Of a DNA stretch of 64,000 bases, positions 45,368-53,517 are shown piece after piece. Within the stretch, counting starts at the first letter, position 1. The number at the start of each line of letters is the position of its first letter. The stretch is taken from NCBI RefSeq assembly GCF_051513965.1, contig NZ_CP195847.1, positions 496,001 through 560,000 on the forward strand. The letters run 5' to 3'. The DNA is from Paramicrobacterium sp051513965 (GTDB taxonomy: Bacteria > Actinomycetota > Actinomycetes > Actinomycetales > Microbacteriaceae). The translations under genes and the position numbers were made by a program. The notes beneath the pieces are model-generated. The model was not told the origin of the DNA, did not search any database, and was given only the letters and a program-made list of their open reading frames with translations.

Positions 45368-46057
45368 GTGGCTACAGACCAGACTGCTGAGAAGCCGGTA
45401 GAGACCGCTGCCGGCACCGCGCCTCGTCAGGACGAGGGCCGTGGCGGACGCCGTGGCGGCCGTGACCGTGGCCAGGGCCGCGGCCAGGGACGTGACCGTG
45501 GCGGTCGCGACGACAAGAACCAGTTCCTGGAGCGCGTCGTCACGATCAACCGTGTCTCCAAGGTCGTCAAGGGTGGACGTCGCTTCAGCTTCACCGCTCT
45601 TGTCGTCGTCGGTGACGGAAACGGCGTCGTGGGCGTCGGATACGGCAAGGCTCGCGAGGTTCCCCTCGCGATCTCGAAGGGCGTCGAGGAAGCGAAGAAG
45701 AACTTCTTCCGCGTTCCCCGCGTCGGCCAGTCCATCCCGCACCCCATCCAGGGTGAGGCCGCTGCCGGTGTGGTGCTCCTGCGCCCTGCCGCTGCCGGTA
45801 CCGGTGTTATCGCCGGTGGCCCGGTCCGCGCCGTCCTGGAGTGCGCTGGCATCCACGACGTTCTGAGCAAGTCGCTCGGTTCGTCGAACACCATCAACAT
45901 CGTGCACGCGACCGTCGAGGCGCTGAAGCAGCTCGAGGAGCCTCGCGCTGTCGCCGCCCGTCGTGGCAAGGAGTATGACGAGGTCGCTCCGGCCAAGTTG
46001 CTGCAGATCGAGGCGCGTGCCGCTGAGGCCGCTGCCGCTGCAAAGGTAGGTGCGTAA
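45368..46057 (+). CDS. rpsE: 30S ribosomal protein S5 with RGG-rich N-terminal extension
   Basis: This 229-residue protein acts in decoding accuracy and mRNA unwinding. The core is clear: FLERVVTINRVSKVVKGGRR, VGYGKAREVPLAISKGVEEA and GVVLLRPAAAGTGVIAGGPV. I chose GTG 45368 because AAGGAG (45356-45361) lies six bases upstream. An alternative GTG at 45341 overlaps the rplR stop as GTGA and would add nine residues. Before the core is a disordered stretch of about 60 residues containing Arg-Gly-Gly/Arg-Asp-Arg repeats, longer than the E. coli protein needs. The stop overlaps rpmD by one base. Confidence 0.93.
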   Translation: MATDQTAEKPVETAAGTAPRQDEGRGGRRGGRDRGQGRGQGRDRGGRDDKNQFLERVVTINRVSKVVKGGRRFSFTALVVVGDGNGVVGVGYGKAREVPLAISKGVEEAKKNFFRVPRVGQSIPHPIQGEAAAGVVLLRPAAAGTGVIAGGPVRAVLECAGIHDVLSKSLGSSNTINIVHATVEALKQLEEPRAVAARRGKEYDEVAPAKLLQIEARAAEAAAAAKVGA

Positions 46058-46242
46058 TGGCCGCACGTCTGAAGATCACGCAGATCAAGTCCAAAGTTAG
46101 TGAGAAGCAGAACCAGCGCAACACGCTCCGCAGCCTCGGGCTCAAGCGCATCGGTGACGTGGTCGTCCGCGAAGACAACTCGCAGAACCGCGGCTACGTC
46201 AACGCTGTTTCCCACCTTGTGAAGGTTGAGGAGATCGACTAA
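46057..46242 (+). CDS. rpmD: 50S ribosomal protein L30
   Basis: This 61-residue protein matches L30: LKITQIKSKVSEKQNQRNTL, RSLGLKRIGDVVVREDN and HLVKVEEID. TAATG junctions connect it to rpsE before and rplO after. Confidence 0.97.
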   Translation: MAARLKITQIKSKVSEKQNQRNTLRSLGLKRIGDVVVREDNSQNRGYVNAVSHLVKVEEID

Positions 46243-46862
46243 TGGCTGACGAGAAGAAGGACGTCTCGGAAGAGACGACCGCTCCCGCGGCGAAGGCTGA
46301 GAAGAAGGCCCCCGCCAAGAAGCCGGCTGCCAAGAAGGCCGACTCCGCTGCGACCGCTGAGAAGAAGGCGCCCGCCGCGAAGAAGCCTGCTGCCAAGAAG
46401 GCTGAGAAGGCTGACGAAGCTTCGACGCCGGCCCTGAAGGTGCACCACCTCCGTCCGGCCCCGGGCGCCAAGACCGCGAAGACCCGTGTCGGTCGCGGTG
46501 AGGCCTCGAAGGGTAAGACGGCAGGCCGTGGAACCAAGGGTACGAAGGCTCGTTACCAGGTTCGTCCCGGTTTCGAAGGCGGCCAGCTCCCGGCGCACAT
46601 GCGTACGCCGAAGCTGCGCGGGTTCAAGAACCCGTTCCGGGTCGAGTACCAGGTTGTGAACCTCGAGCGTCTGGCTGAGCTCTACCCGAAGGGTGGAGAC
46701 GTCACCGTCGCCGACCTCGTCGCCAAGGGCGCCGTTCGCAAGAACGAGAAGGTCAAGGTTCTCGGCAACGGCGAGATCTCCGTGAAGCTGAACGTCGAGG
46801 TCGACAAGGTCTCGGGCTCGGCTGAGGAGAAGATCGTCGCAGCCGGCGGTTCGGTCAAGTAA
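46242..46862 (+). CDS. rplO: 50S ribosomal protein L15 with Lys/Ala-rich N-terminal extension
   Basis: This 206-residue protein has a typical L15 body from about residue 64 (LKVHHLRPAPGAK, TRVGRGEASKGKTAGRGTKG, GGQLPAHMRTPKLRGFKNPF). It is preceded by some 60 residues of KKAPAKKPAAKKA-type repeats that are histone H1-like and probably disordered. The ATG at 46242 overlaps the rpmD stop, so the extension is translated unless initiation is internal. Ordinary L15 has about 147 residues. A hairpin and possible promoter follow before secY. Confidence 0.95.
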   Translation: MADEKKDVSEETTAPAAKAEKKAPAKKPAAKKADSAATAEKKAPAAKKPAAKKAEKADEASTPALKVHHLRPAPGAKTAKTRVGRGEASKGKTAGRGTKGTKARYQVRPGFEGGQLPAHMRTPKLRGFKNPFRVEYQVVNLERLAELYPKGGDVTVADLVAKGAVRKNEKVKVLGNGEISVKLNVEVDKVSGSAEEKIVAAGGSVK

Positions 46863-46911
46863 GTCACGACTGGTCGTGCGACTCGCCACTGTCTGCGAAT
46901 CGTGCCTCCGA

Positions 46912-46956
46912 TTGTTCGTTGGGCCCAGTAATCGGCTAGATTCGATTGCTGGGCCC
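46912..46956 (+). promoter_or_regulatory. Overlapping hairpin and promoter candidate upstream of secY
   Basis: GGGCCCAG (46921-46928) pairs with CTGGGCCC (46949-46956), with inner AATCG/CGATT, and TTCGATTT follows, like a terminator. Inside the loop TAGATT (46937-46942) with TTCGTT (46915-46920, spacer 16) or TTGTTC (46912-46917, spacer 19) could be a secY promoter. Either reading uncouples secY-adk-map from the ribosomal genes. Confidence 0.5.
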
Positions 46957-47023
46957 TTCGATTTCGGAGGGTTCACTGTAGGCATGGCGAGCCGAAAGGC
47001 CGGCTCAACCCAGGAGGCCCTTG

Positions 47024-48346
47024 TTGTTTAGCGCTATTGCGCGGATCTTCCGCACCCCCGACCTGCGTCGGAAGATCGGCTTCACACTCGGCATCATCGC
47101 CCTGTATCGACTCGGCTCGTTCATCCCGACGCCGTTCGTCGATTTCGGCAACGTCCAGAAGTGTCTGGCCCAGAACCAGGGCACGACAGGTCTGTACGAG
47201 CTCGTCAACCTGTTCTCAGGTGGAGCTCTTCTCCAGCTCTCGATCTTCGCCCTCGGCATCATGCCCTACATCACGGCGTCGATCATCACCCAGCTGCTGC
47301 GCGTGGTCATCCCGCACTTCGACACCCTTCACAAGGAGGGGCAGGCGGGCCAGAGCAAGCTGACCCAGTACACGCGCTACCTCACGATCTTCCTCGGCGT
47401 CCTGCAGTCGACCACGCTGATCACAGTCGCACGAAGCGGTGCGCTGTTCGGCACGAACTCAGGCGCGGAGTGCAGCTCCCTCATCACCGACGACACCTGG
47501 TACGCGGTTCTCCTCATGGTCCTCACCATGACGGCGGGCACCGGTCTCATCATGTGGATGGGTGAGCTCATCACCGAGCGCGGCATCGGCAACGGAATGT
47601 CGCTGCTGATCTTCACCTCGATCGCCGCGACCTTCCCGAGCTCGCTGTGGGCGATCGCCGAGTCGCACGGCTTCGAGACCTTCCTGCTCGTGCTCGCAAT
47701 CGGATGCGTCGTCGTCATCGCGGTCGTGTTCGTCGAGCAGTCGCAGCGTCGCGTCCCCGTGCAGTACGCGAAGCGCATGGTCGGCCGCCGCACCTACGGC
47801 GGAAACAGCACCTACATTCCGATCAAGGTGAACATGGCCGGTGTTATCCCGATCATCTTCGCCTCGTCGCTCCTCTACCTCCCCGCGCTCATCGCGCAGT
47901 TCAACCAGCCGGCGGCTGGCGAACAGCCCGCGGCGTGGGTCACCTGGATCACCACGTACCTCACAAACGGGGACCACCCGCTGTACATGGCGATCTACTT
48001 CCTCCTGATCATCGGGTTCACGTACTTCTACGTGGCGATCACGTTCAACCCGGAGGAGGTCGCCGACAACATGAAGAAGTACGGTGGCTTCATCCCGGGC
48101 ATCCGCGCTGGTCGCCCCACGGCGGAGTACCTGGACTACGTGTTGACCCGGGTGACGCTGCCCGGATCTCTGTATCTCGGATTGATCGCCCTGATTCCGC
48201 TGGTCGCGCTCGCGACGGTCGGTGCGAACCAGAACTTCCCGTTCGGTGGGGCGTCGATTCTCATCATCGTCGGTGTTGGACTTGAGACGGTCAAGCAGAT
48301 CGACTCGCAGCTCCAGCAGCGACACTACGAAGGGTTGCTGCGATGA
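47024..48346 (+). CDS. secY: Preprotein translocase subunit SecY
   Basis: This 440-residue membrane protein is the protein-conducting channel of the Sec system. Two TTG codons (47021, 47024) are in frame; AGGAGG at 47012-47017 is six bases from the second, so MFSAIARIFRTPDLRRK is the likely start. Ten hydrophobic segments are visible. LGIMPYITASIITQLL is the plug/TM2 region, ITERGIGNGMSLLIF precedes TM5, and the cytoplasmic loop RRVPVQYAKRMVGRRTYGG binds SecA and ribosomes. The stop overlaps adk by ATGA. Confidence 0.97.
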   Translation: MFSAIARIFRTPDLRRKIGFTLGIIALYRLGSFIPTPFVDFGNVQKCLAQNQGTTGLYELVNLFSGGALLQLSIFALGIMPYITASIITQLLRVVIPHFDTLHKEGQAGQSKLTQYTRYLTIFLGVLQSTTLITVARSGALFGTNSGAECSSLITDDTWYAVLLMVLTMTAGTGLIMWMGELITERGIGNGMSLLIFTSIAATFPSSLWAIAESHGFETFLLVLAIGCVVVIAVVFVEQSQRRVPVQYAKRMVGRRTYGGNSTYIPIKVNMAGVIPIIFASSLLYLPALIAQFNQPAAGEQPAAWVTWITTYLTNGDHPLYMAIYFLLIIGFTYFYVAITFNPEEVADNMKKYGGFIPGIRAGRPTAEYLDYVLTRVTLPGSLYLGLIALIPLVALATVGANQNFPFGGASILIIVGVGLETVKQIDSQLQQRHYEGLLR

Positions 48347-48951
48347 CAGAATCTCGAACGACGGGCGTGCGCCTGCTGATCGTTGGTCCACCTGGAGCTG
48401 GAAAGGGGACGCAGGCAGCGGTAATCGCGTCGGCGTTCGGGATTCCGGCGATCTCGACGGGAGACATCTTCCGGAAGAACATCGCCGAGGGCACCGAACT
48501 CGGCAAGAAGGTCGACGAGATCGTCTCGAGCGGGGGCTACGTGCCCGACTCGCTCACGAACGAGATCGTGGCCGATCGCCTGCAGCAGGACGACGCCGCG
48601 CAGGGCTTTCTGCTCGACGGCTACCCGCGCACCACGGAACAGGTCACGGAGCTGGACCGCATCCTCGCGGCATCCGGCCACCAGCTCGACGCGGTCGTGC
48701 AGCTCACCGCTGATCGCGACGAGGTCGTCGCGCGTCTGCTGAAGCGCGCTGCGGAGCAGGGACGCTCCGACGACACGGAGGACGTCATCCGCCACCGTCA
48801 GGAGGTCTACCAGGAGCAGACCGAGCCGGTGATCGCCGCGTACGCGGACCGCGGGCTCGTCGTGAGCGTCGACGGCCTCGGCTCGATCGACGAGGTCAGC
48901 GAGCGCGTGCTCGGCGCACTGCAGGAGCGCGGACTGGCCGTCGCCGTCTGA
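48343..48951 (+). CDS. adk: Adenylate kinase, short-lid type
   Basis: This 202-residue enzyme interconverts ATP + AMP and 2 ADP. The P-loop is GPPGAGKGTQ (15-24), AMP-binding elements are ISTGDIFRKNIAEG and FLLDGYPRT, and the lid is the short form without the four-cysteine zinc site (RAAEQGRSDDTEDVIRHR). It overlaps secY by 4 bases and map by one, so the three genes are translationally coupled. Confidence 0.97.
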   Translation: MTESRTTGVRLLIVGPPGAGKGTQAAVIASAFGIPAISTGDIFRKNIAEGTELGKKVDEIVSSGGYVPDSLTNEIVADRLQQDDAAQGFLLDGYPRTTEQVTELDRILAASGHQLDAVVQLTADRDEVVARLLKRAAEQGRSDDTEDVIRHRQEVYQEQTEPVIAAYADRGLVVSVDGLGSIDEVSERVLGALQERGLAVAV

Positions 48952-49799
48952 TGCGCCCTCTGCGTCGCTCCATCTACAAGTCACCGGCACAGCTTCGGCT
49001 GATGCGCGAGCCCGGCCTGCTCACGGCGCGAGCCCTGCAGGCGGCCTGCGCGGCCGTGCGCCCCGGCGTGACGACCGGGGAGGTCGATGCGATCGCCGAG
49101 AAGGTGATCCTCGATGGAGGCGGCCGACCGAACTTCAAGCTTGAGCCGGGGTACGAGCACACGTTGTGCGTCTCCGTCAACGATCAGGTCGTGCACGGCA
49201 TCCCTGGATCTCGCATCATCGAACCCGGCGACATCGTGTCCATCGACTGCGGCGCGATCGTGGCGGGCTGGAACGGCGACTCGGCTGCGACCGTCGTGGT
49301 GCCGGACCCAGAGCGACCCGAGCTGGTCGCCGCACGCGAGCGTCTCTCTGAGGCGACCGCGGGATCCATGTGGGCGGGCATCGCTCGTCTCGCGCGAGCA
49401 TCCAACCTCAATGAGGTCGGAGACGCGGTTGAGACCTACATTGAGACCCACCCCGACGCGGACGGCGAGGCTTACGGCATCATCGAGGACTACGTGGGGC
49501 ACGGCATCGGGCGGTCGATGCACGAGGAGCCGCCCGTCTTCAACTATCGCGTTCGTCAGGCAGGACCGGTTGTGAAGCCGGGCCTGGTCGTGGCGATCGA
49601 ACCCATGATGGTCGAAAAATCGCCCGAGACGCACGTGGAGGGCGATGACTGGACCGTCACAACCTCCGACGGCGGGGCTGCGGCCCACTGGGAGCACAGC
49701 GTCGCGGTCCACAAGGACGGCATCTGGGTGCTCACGGCCGACGATGGGGGAGCGGCAGGACTCGCGCCGTTCGGTGTGACACCGACGCCCATCGCCTGA
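48951..49799 (+). CDS. map: Type I methionine aminopeptidase
   Basis: This 282-residue enzyme removes the initiator methionine. Metal ligands are visible in VSIDCGAIVAGWNGDSA (two Asp), YVGHGIGRSMHE (His), VVAIEPMM (Glu) and HWEHSVAVH (Glu), and the substrate histidine lies in YEHTLCVSVNDQVVHG. There is no zinc-finger extension. The start overlaps the adk stop as TGATG. In most actinobacteria infA follows; here an aminotransferase and the mannitol block intervene. Confidence 0.97.
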   Translation: MRPLRRSIYKSPAQLRLMREPGLLTARALQAACAAVRPGVTTGEVDAIAEKVILDGGGRPNFKLEPGYEHTLCVSVNDQVVHGIPGSRIIEPGDIVSIDCGAIVAGWNGDSAATVVVPDPERPELVAARERLSEATAGSMWAGIARLARASNLNEVGDAVETYIETHPDADGEAYGIIEDYVGHGIGRSMHEEPPVFNYRVRQAGPVVKPGLVVAIEPMMVEKSPETHVEGDDWTVTTSDGGAAAHWEHSVAVHKDGIWVLTADDGGAAGLAPFGVTPTPIA

Positions 49800-49814
49800 G
49801 GGTAGTGTCGGCAC

Positions 49815-50684
49815 ATGACCGTCGTCTATCTGCTCCGTCCGCGTCAGACGGCATCCGATGCTCTCGACGCACTGTTGACACGGGTCGATGAGGATGCTCC
49901 GGCCCTGAGCCTCTTCGACGCCGGCGCCGCTCGTGGCGATGGCATCTTCGAGACGATCGGAGTGAACGACGGCTCCGTTCGCAAGGCAGAAGCGCACCTG
50001 AGCCGTCTCGCGGCGTCGGCGCGCATCATGGACCTGCCGGAGCCTGACCTCGAGCAGTGGGCGCACGCGATCGATGTGGTCCTCGCGGAGTTGCCGACGG
50101 TCGGGGCCGCGGTGATCCGGCTCGTCATCACGCGCGGACTGCCGGGTCGTGGTCCGACATGCTGGATCACCGGCCAGGAGTCGGCGAGCGACGTCTCCGC
50201 GCGCACGACCGGCGTTCGGGTCGCCCTGCTCGACCGGGGCTGGCCGATCGACATTGCCACGCGGGCGCCATGGATGCTCGCGGGCGCGAAGACCCTCTCC
50301 TACGCCCCGAACATGGCTGCGCTGCGCGAGGCCAGACGTCGCGGGGCCGATGACGTCATCTTCACGTCGCTCGAAGGCTACGCGCTTGAGGGACCGACAT
50401 CGTCGCTGATCCTGCGTCAGGGCGGCACGCTCGTCACGCCGGCATCCGGCGATGGAAACCTCCCCGGCACGACGCAGCGTGAGCTGTTCGCGTGGGCCGA
50501 GCAGAACAGTTTCGCGACCGAGTCGCGCCGTGTGCGCGCCGACGAGGTGCGCGAGGCGGATGCCGCGTGGCTGGTCTCCAGCGTGCGCCTCGTCGTTCCC
50601 ATCACCGCGATCGACGGACGCGAGCTGCCGGTGGATGCCGAGATCACGGCGCGCATGAACGAGCACCTGCTGACCGAGGTCTGA
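49815..50684 (+). CDS. Aminotransferase class IV, PabC-like aminodeoxychorismate lyase
   Basis: This 289-residue PLP enzyme of fold type IV probably converts aminodeoxychorismate to 4-aminobenzoate and pyruvate for folate synthesis, although branched-chain or D-amino acid transaminase activity cannot be excluded. The PLP lysine lies in LAGAKTLSYAPNMAALREA, the phosphate-binding end in SVRLVVPITAIDG, and ARGDGIFETIGV is the N-terminal signature. The ATG lacks a Shine-Dalgarno, and TAGTGT (49803-49808) is placed for a leaderless transcript. It is 15 bases after map. Confidence 0.88.
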   Translation: MTVVYLLRPRQTASDALDALLTRVDEDAPALSLFDAGAARGDGIFETIGVNDGSVRKAEAHLSRLAASARIMDLPEPDLEQWAHAIDVVLAELPTVGAAVIRLVITRGLPGRGPTCWITGQESASDVSARTTGVRVALLDRGWPIDIATRAPWMLAGAKTLSYAPNMAALREARRRGADDVIFTSLEGYALEGPTSSLILRQGGTLVTPASGDGNLPGTTQRELFAWAEQNSFATESRRVRADEVREADAAWLVSSVRLVVPITAIDGRELPVDAEITARMNEHLLTEV

Positions 50685-50727
50685 GCGACCGGAGCGGTGC
50701 AGACGGAGCCTCAGCGCGTCACGAAGA

Positions 50728-52641
50728 TCAGCTGTCCATCGTGCGAACGAGCTCGTCGATGAAATCGCCGAACGTCCGCGCACCGCGAATGATGCGCGCC
50801 ACCTCGTCGCGCTCCGAGAACACCTCGACGAACTGGTCGAAGACCTCCTGGAACTGCGCTCGTCCCTCCGCACTGAAGGCGATGAGTGCGACGACGTTCA
50901 CGCGTCCGTCGCCCCACGGCATGCTGTGCTCGTTGACCGCGATCGCGATGGAGGTGCGCGTCGCGGTCATCTCCATCGCGTGGGGCACCGCGAGGGTGTC
51001 AGTGAACGCCGTCGACGACATCCGCTCGCGATCGATGGCTCCCTGCACGTAGGTCTCGTCGATGACGCCGAGCTCACGCATCCGTTCGCCGAGAAGCCGG
51101 ATCATGGACTCCTCGTCGTCGCAGGAGACGTTGCGCAGAAACAGCCGCTCGTCGAGATAGCGCAGCAGCTCGTCGCGGATCGCGGCCCGTCGCGTCAACC
51201 GTCGCACGCGGCTGAGCGCCTGGCGCGCGCGGTCGATGTCGCCGGGGGAGAGGAAAGGCTGAATCTGCACGATGCGGTCGTCGGGCACGGGCGGGTCGAG
51301 CGTGGACAGCACGAGATCGGCGTCGAGACGGCTCCACGGAACGTCGGTGCGCGTCACAACCTGTGTGACGGTGAGAGCATCGCCGAGTGCCTGCGTCACG
51401 CGGTCCGCGAGGCGCGCCTGCAGGTCGTAGTACCCGGGGCAGACGATGATGCACGTTGCGAGGTCCTCGCGGCGGGTCTGCTGCTGCAGGTGGGAACCGA
51501 CGTGCATCGCGATGTAAGCGATCTCGTCGTCGTTGACGACGATGCCGCACGCCTCGTGCAGGCCGCTTGCGATGAAGACCGCGAGCTCGTAGATCATGGG
51601 GTACGCCGACTTGATCGACTTCGTGAGCGGGTTGCGCGAGAACGACTGGTCTTCCGCGCGCTCCAGCAGGTTGCTCACGTGAACAGTGAGGCGGGTCAGG
51701 AAGTCGGTGTCCGACAGATCGACGAGGTACTCTTCTGCGGCGCGAGTCGTGATGCGGCGCACCATGTCGAACTCGTCGGGAGTGAAATACTCGGATGCCG
51801 CGACCGAGGCGTCCGCGTCGGGGCCGGGTGCGACGGCGCGCGTCGCCAGCAGATACGCGAGGTAGCCGATATCGCCGTGGTCGAGGCCGCGGGGGAAGTG
51901 CGTCGAGGCGAGGTCCGAGAGGATGCCGGCGAGCTCCGCGCCTCCCGCGGGAGCGCGCCCGTGGCCGTCCACCGCTCCGCTCTTGCCGGCACGGTCTGCG
52001 GCGATCGCGATGTGCAGCAGCACGTTGTCCATGCCGTAGTCGTTGATGTAGTAGCCGCGGTCGCGAAGCGCGTCGATCAGGTCCGTCTTGAACGATCCGA
52101 GGTTCGCCGACTCGAACTCGCGCTGAATGGCGTCGAGCTCGGTCATGCCCGACCCGGTCTCCTCGCGGAAGAGTCGCGTCAGCAGGCGTCGCCGCTCGAG
52201 CTCCGAGCCGCGCAGCGTCACCCGACTGCCGGTACGGCGCAGCTCCAGCGAGGTGTCGCCGAGCATCGAGCGGATGCGTGTCAGATCGGCATCCAGAGTC
52301 GAGTCGCTCACGAAAAGATCGGCCGCCGCCTCGTACACGTCGAAGCCCGTCTCATCATCGACCAACCGCCGGACCAGGCGGTACACGCGCTCGCGCGGGG
52401 TGCCTTCCGAACCGGTGCCCGTCGCACGCCGGTACTCCGCATAGCCATCGCGGTTGATGCGATACCCCTCGGGGCCGGCCTCGACGACCGTGATCGGGTC
52501 GGCCTTGGTCTTGATCGCCGCGATGTACGAGCGGATGCTGCGGTCGGAGACGCCCAGGCTGTCGGCGAGCTCCCCCGACGTCAGCCAGCCGCCCGAGCGG
52601 ACGAGCTGCTCGAGCACCTGCGACTGCCGGTCTGCGCTCAC
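50728..52641 (-). CDS. PRD-type transcriptional regulator of mannitol utilisation (MtlR-like)
   Basis: This 637-residue protein is divergent from the mannitol operon. It starts at GTG 52641 with AGAGGAGG just upstream; longer upstream frames have no family match. The order is an HTH (SADRQSQVLEQLVRSGGWLT, then SDRSIRSYIAAIKT), a second HTH/Mga-like region (YEAAADLFVSDSTLDADLTR), two PTS regulation domains (the second has NPLTKSIKSAYPMIYELAVF and DEIAYIAMHVGSHL), an EIIB-like segment (TCIIVCPGYYDLQARLADRV) and a C-terminal EIIA-mannitol domain with LAVPHAME (His554). Activity should be set by PTS phosphorylation at the PRD histidines, the EIIB Cys and His554, activating mtl genes when mannitol is present and glucose-type flux is low. 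Confidence 0.9.
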   Translation of the reverse strand: MSADRQSQVLEQLVRSGGWLTSGELADSLGVSDRSIRSYIAAIKTKADPITVVEAGPEGYRINRDGYAEYRRATGTGSEGTPRERVYRLVRRLVDDETGFDVYEAAADLFVSDSTLDADLTRIRSMLGDTSLELRRTGSRVTLRGSELERRRLLTRLFREETGSGMTELDAIQREFESANLGSFKTDLIDALRDRGYYINDYGMDNVLLHIAIAADRAGKSGAVDGHGRAPAGGAELAGILSDLASTHFPRGLDHGDIGYLAYLLATRAVAPGPDADASVAASEYFTPDEFDMVRRITTRAAEEYLVDLSDTDFLTRLTVHVSNLLERAEDQSFSRNPLTKSIKSAYPMIYELAVFIASGLHEACGIVVNDDEIAYIAMHVGSHLQQQTRREDLATCIIVCPGYYDLQARLADRVTQALGDALTVTQVVTRTDVPWSRLDADLVLSTLDPPVPDDRIVQIQPFLSPGDIDRARQALSRVRRLTRRAAIRDELLRYLDERLFLRNVSCDDEESMIRLLGERMRELGVIDETYVQGAIDRERMSSTAFTDTLAVPHAMEMTATRTSIAIAVNEHSMPWGDGRVNVVALIAFSAEGRAQFQEVFDQFVEVFSERDEVARIIRGARTFGDFIDELVRTMDS

Positions 52642-52719
52642 GATCCTCCTCTGGACATCATGCACCCACGAGTCAACCAGTTTCTCGCGCGCGTGAGGGA
52701 GATTTTCTGCCCGGAAGGA

Positions 52720-52737
52720 CTTCCGCCCGGGCGGAAG
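52720..52737. promoter_or_regulatory. Palindromic operator candidate in the mtlR/mtl divergent region
   Basis: CTTCCGCCCGGGCGGAAG is a perfect 18-bp palindrome, 80 bases before the operon's first gene and 79 before the regulator's start. GGAAG-GA-CTTCC (52713-52724) overlaps its left arm, so GGAAG/CTTCC half-sites occur three times in 25 bases. It is the best candidate site for the PRD regulator. Confidence 0.5.
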
Positions 52738-52817
52738 ACCGTCGGCTGGCAGGCGCTCGCGACCACGGCGAGACTCGAAGTCAGGCATGAGGTGTCGAAT
52801 CGCGAAGGAGGAACGCC

Positions 52818-53129
52818 ATGCGGATTCTCGTAGCGTGCGGAGCGGGAGCGTCGTCGACGTTCGTCGCGATGCGCGTGCGTCGCGCGGCGGCATCCCGAGA
52901 CCTCGACGTGACGGCGAAGGCGGTCACGGTCGAAGACATCGCGAGCAGGCTCGACAGTGCAGACGTGCTGCTGCTCGGCGCGCACCTCGCGGCGCAGGCG
53001 CACGACCTCGAAGCGCTTGCGCAGCAGGCCGGAGTCGGCTTCGCCATCATGCCGGAGAACGTCTTCTCGTCGCCCACCGGCGACGAGGCGCTCGACCTCG
53101 CTCTCGACGTCGCAGGAGCGGGCCGATGA
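52818..53129 (+). CDS. Stand-alone PTS EIIB-like protein (lactose/cellobiose type)
   Basis: This 103-residue protein has the small EIIB fold: MRILVACGAGASSTFVAMRV with the phosphoryl-accepting Cys7 in the P-loop-like CGAGASST, then DVLLLGAHLAAQAHDLEALA. No cognate EIIC of the lactose/cellobiose class is nearby, and the mannitol permease has its own IIB domain. It may relay phosphate to the regulator or be a degenerate PTS subunit. GAAGGAGG precedes the ATG. It is the first gene of the mannitol operon. Confidence 0.82.
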   Translation: MRILVACGAGASSTFVAMRVRRAAASRDLDVTAKAVTVEDIASRLDSADVLLLGAHLAAQAHDLEALAQQAGVGFAIMPENVFSSPTGDEALDLALDVAGAGR

Positions 53130-53208
53130 CACCGAATTCGTTGTGCCCGAACAAGCGCTCGGGCTATGGTGACAAGCACAGCAACCACGCGCGACGGTGG
53201 AGGACAAC

Positions 53209-53475
53209 ATGGTGGAACGTCTCATCAGAATCGGATCGTCGCACGGGCTGCACGCTCGCCCGGCCAAGCTCTTCACACAGGCCGCTGCGGCGTCCGGCGC
53301 GACTGTCACCATCGCCAAGGGTGACAAGTCCGTCAACGCGGCGAGCATCCTCGGCGTCATCTCGCTCGGAGTGGACCACGGTGACGAGGTCACGCTCACG
53401 GTCGAGGGCGACGGCGAGGAACGAATCTTTGACGAGCTCGAGGAGCTGCTCGTCACCGATCAAGACGAGGCCTGA
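53209..53475 (+). CDS. ptsH: Phosphocarrier protein HPr
   Basis: This 88-residue protein passes phosphate from enzyme I to EIIA proteins. The ATG at 53209 with TGGAGGA upstream puts the active histidine exactly at position 15 (SHGLHARPA), which supports this start over the in-frame GTG at 53197. Ser46 in the NAASILG block is at the regulatory position phosphorylated in Firmicutes, although an HPr kinase is not expected in actinobacteria. It lies in the same operon as ptsI and mtlA. Confidence 0.95.
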   Translation: MVERLIRIGSSHGLHARPAKLFTQAAAASGATVTIAKGDKSVNAASILGVISLGVDHGDEVTLTVEGDGEERIFDELEELLVTDQDEA

Positions 53476-53517
53476 CCGCACCTTTCGCGCGGCCTCGCGG
53501 GAACGAGGAGGTCGCTG

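Noticed and set aside
50926..52833. A long plus-strand frame opposite the mannitol regulator
   Set aside because: The minus-strand frame contains unmistakable HTH, PRD and EIIA motifs. The plus frame has none.
53197..53208. GTG at 53197 as the HPr start
   Set aside because: Starting at ATG 53209 puts the active histidine at position 15 and leaves GGAGGA as the ribosome-binding site.
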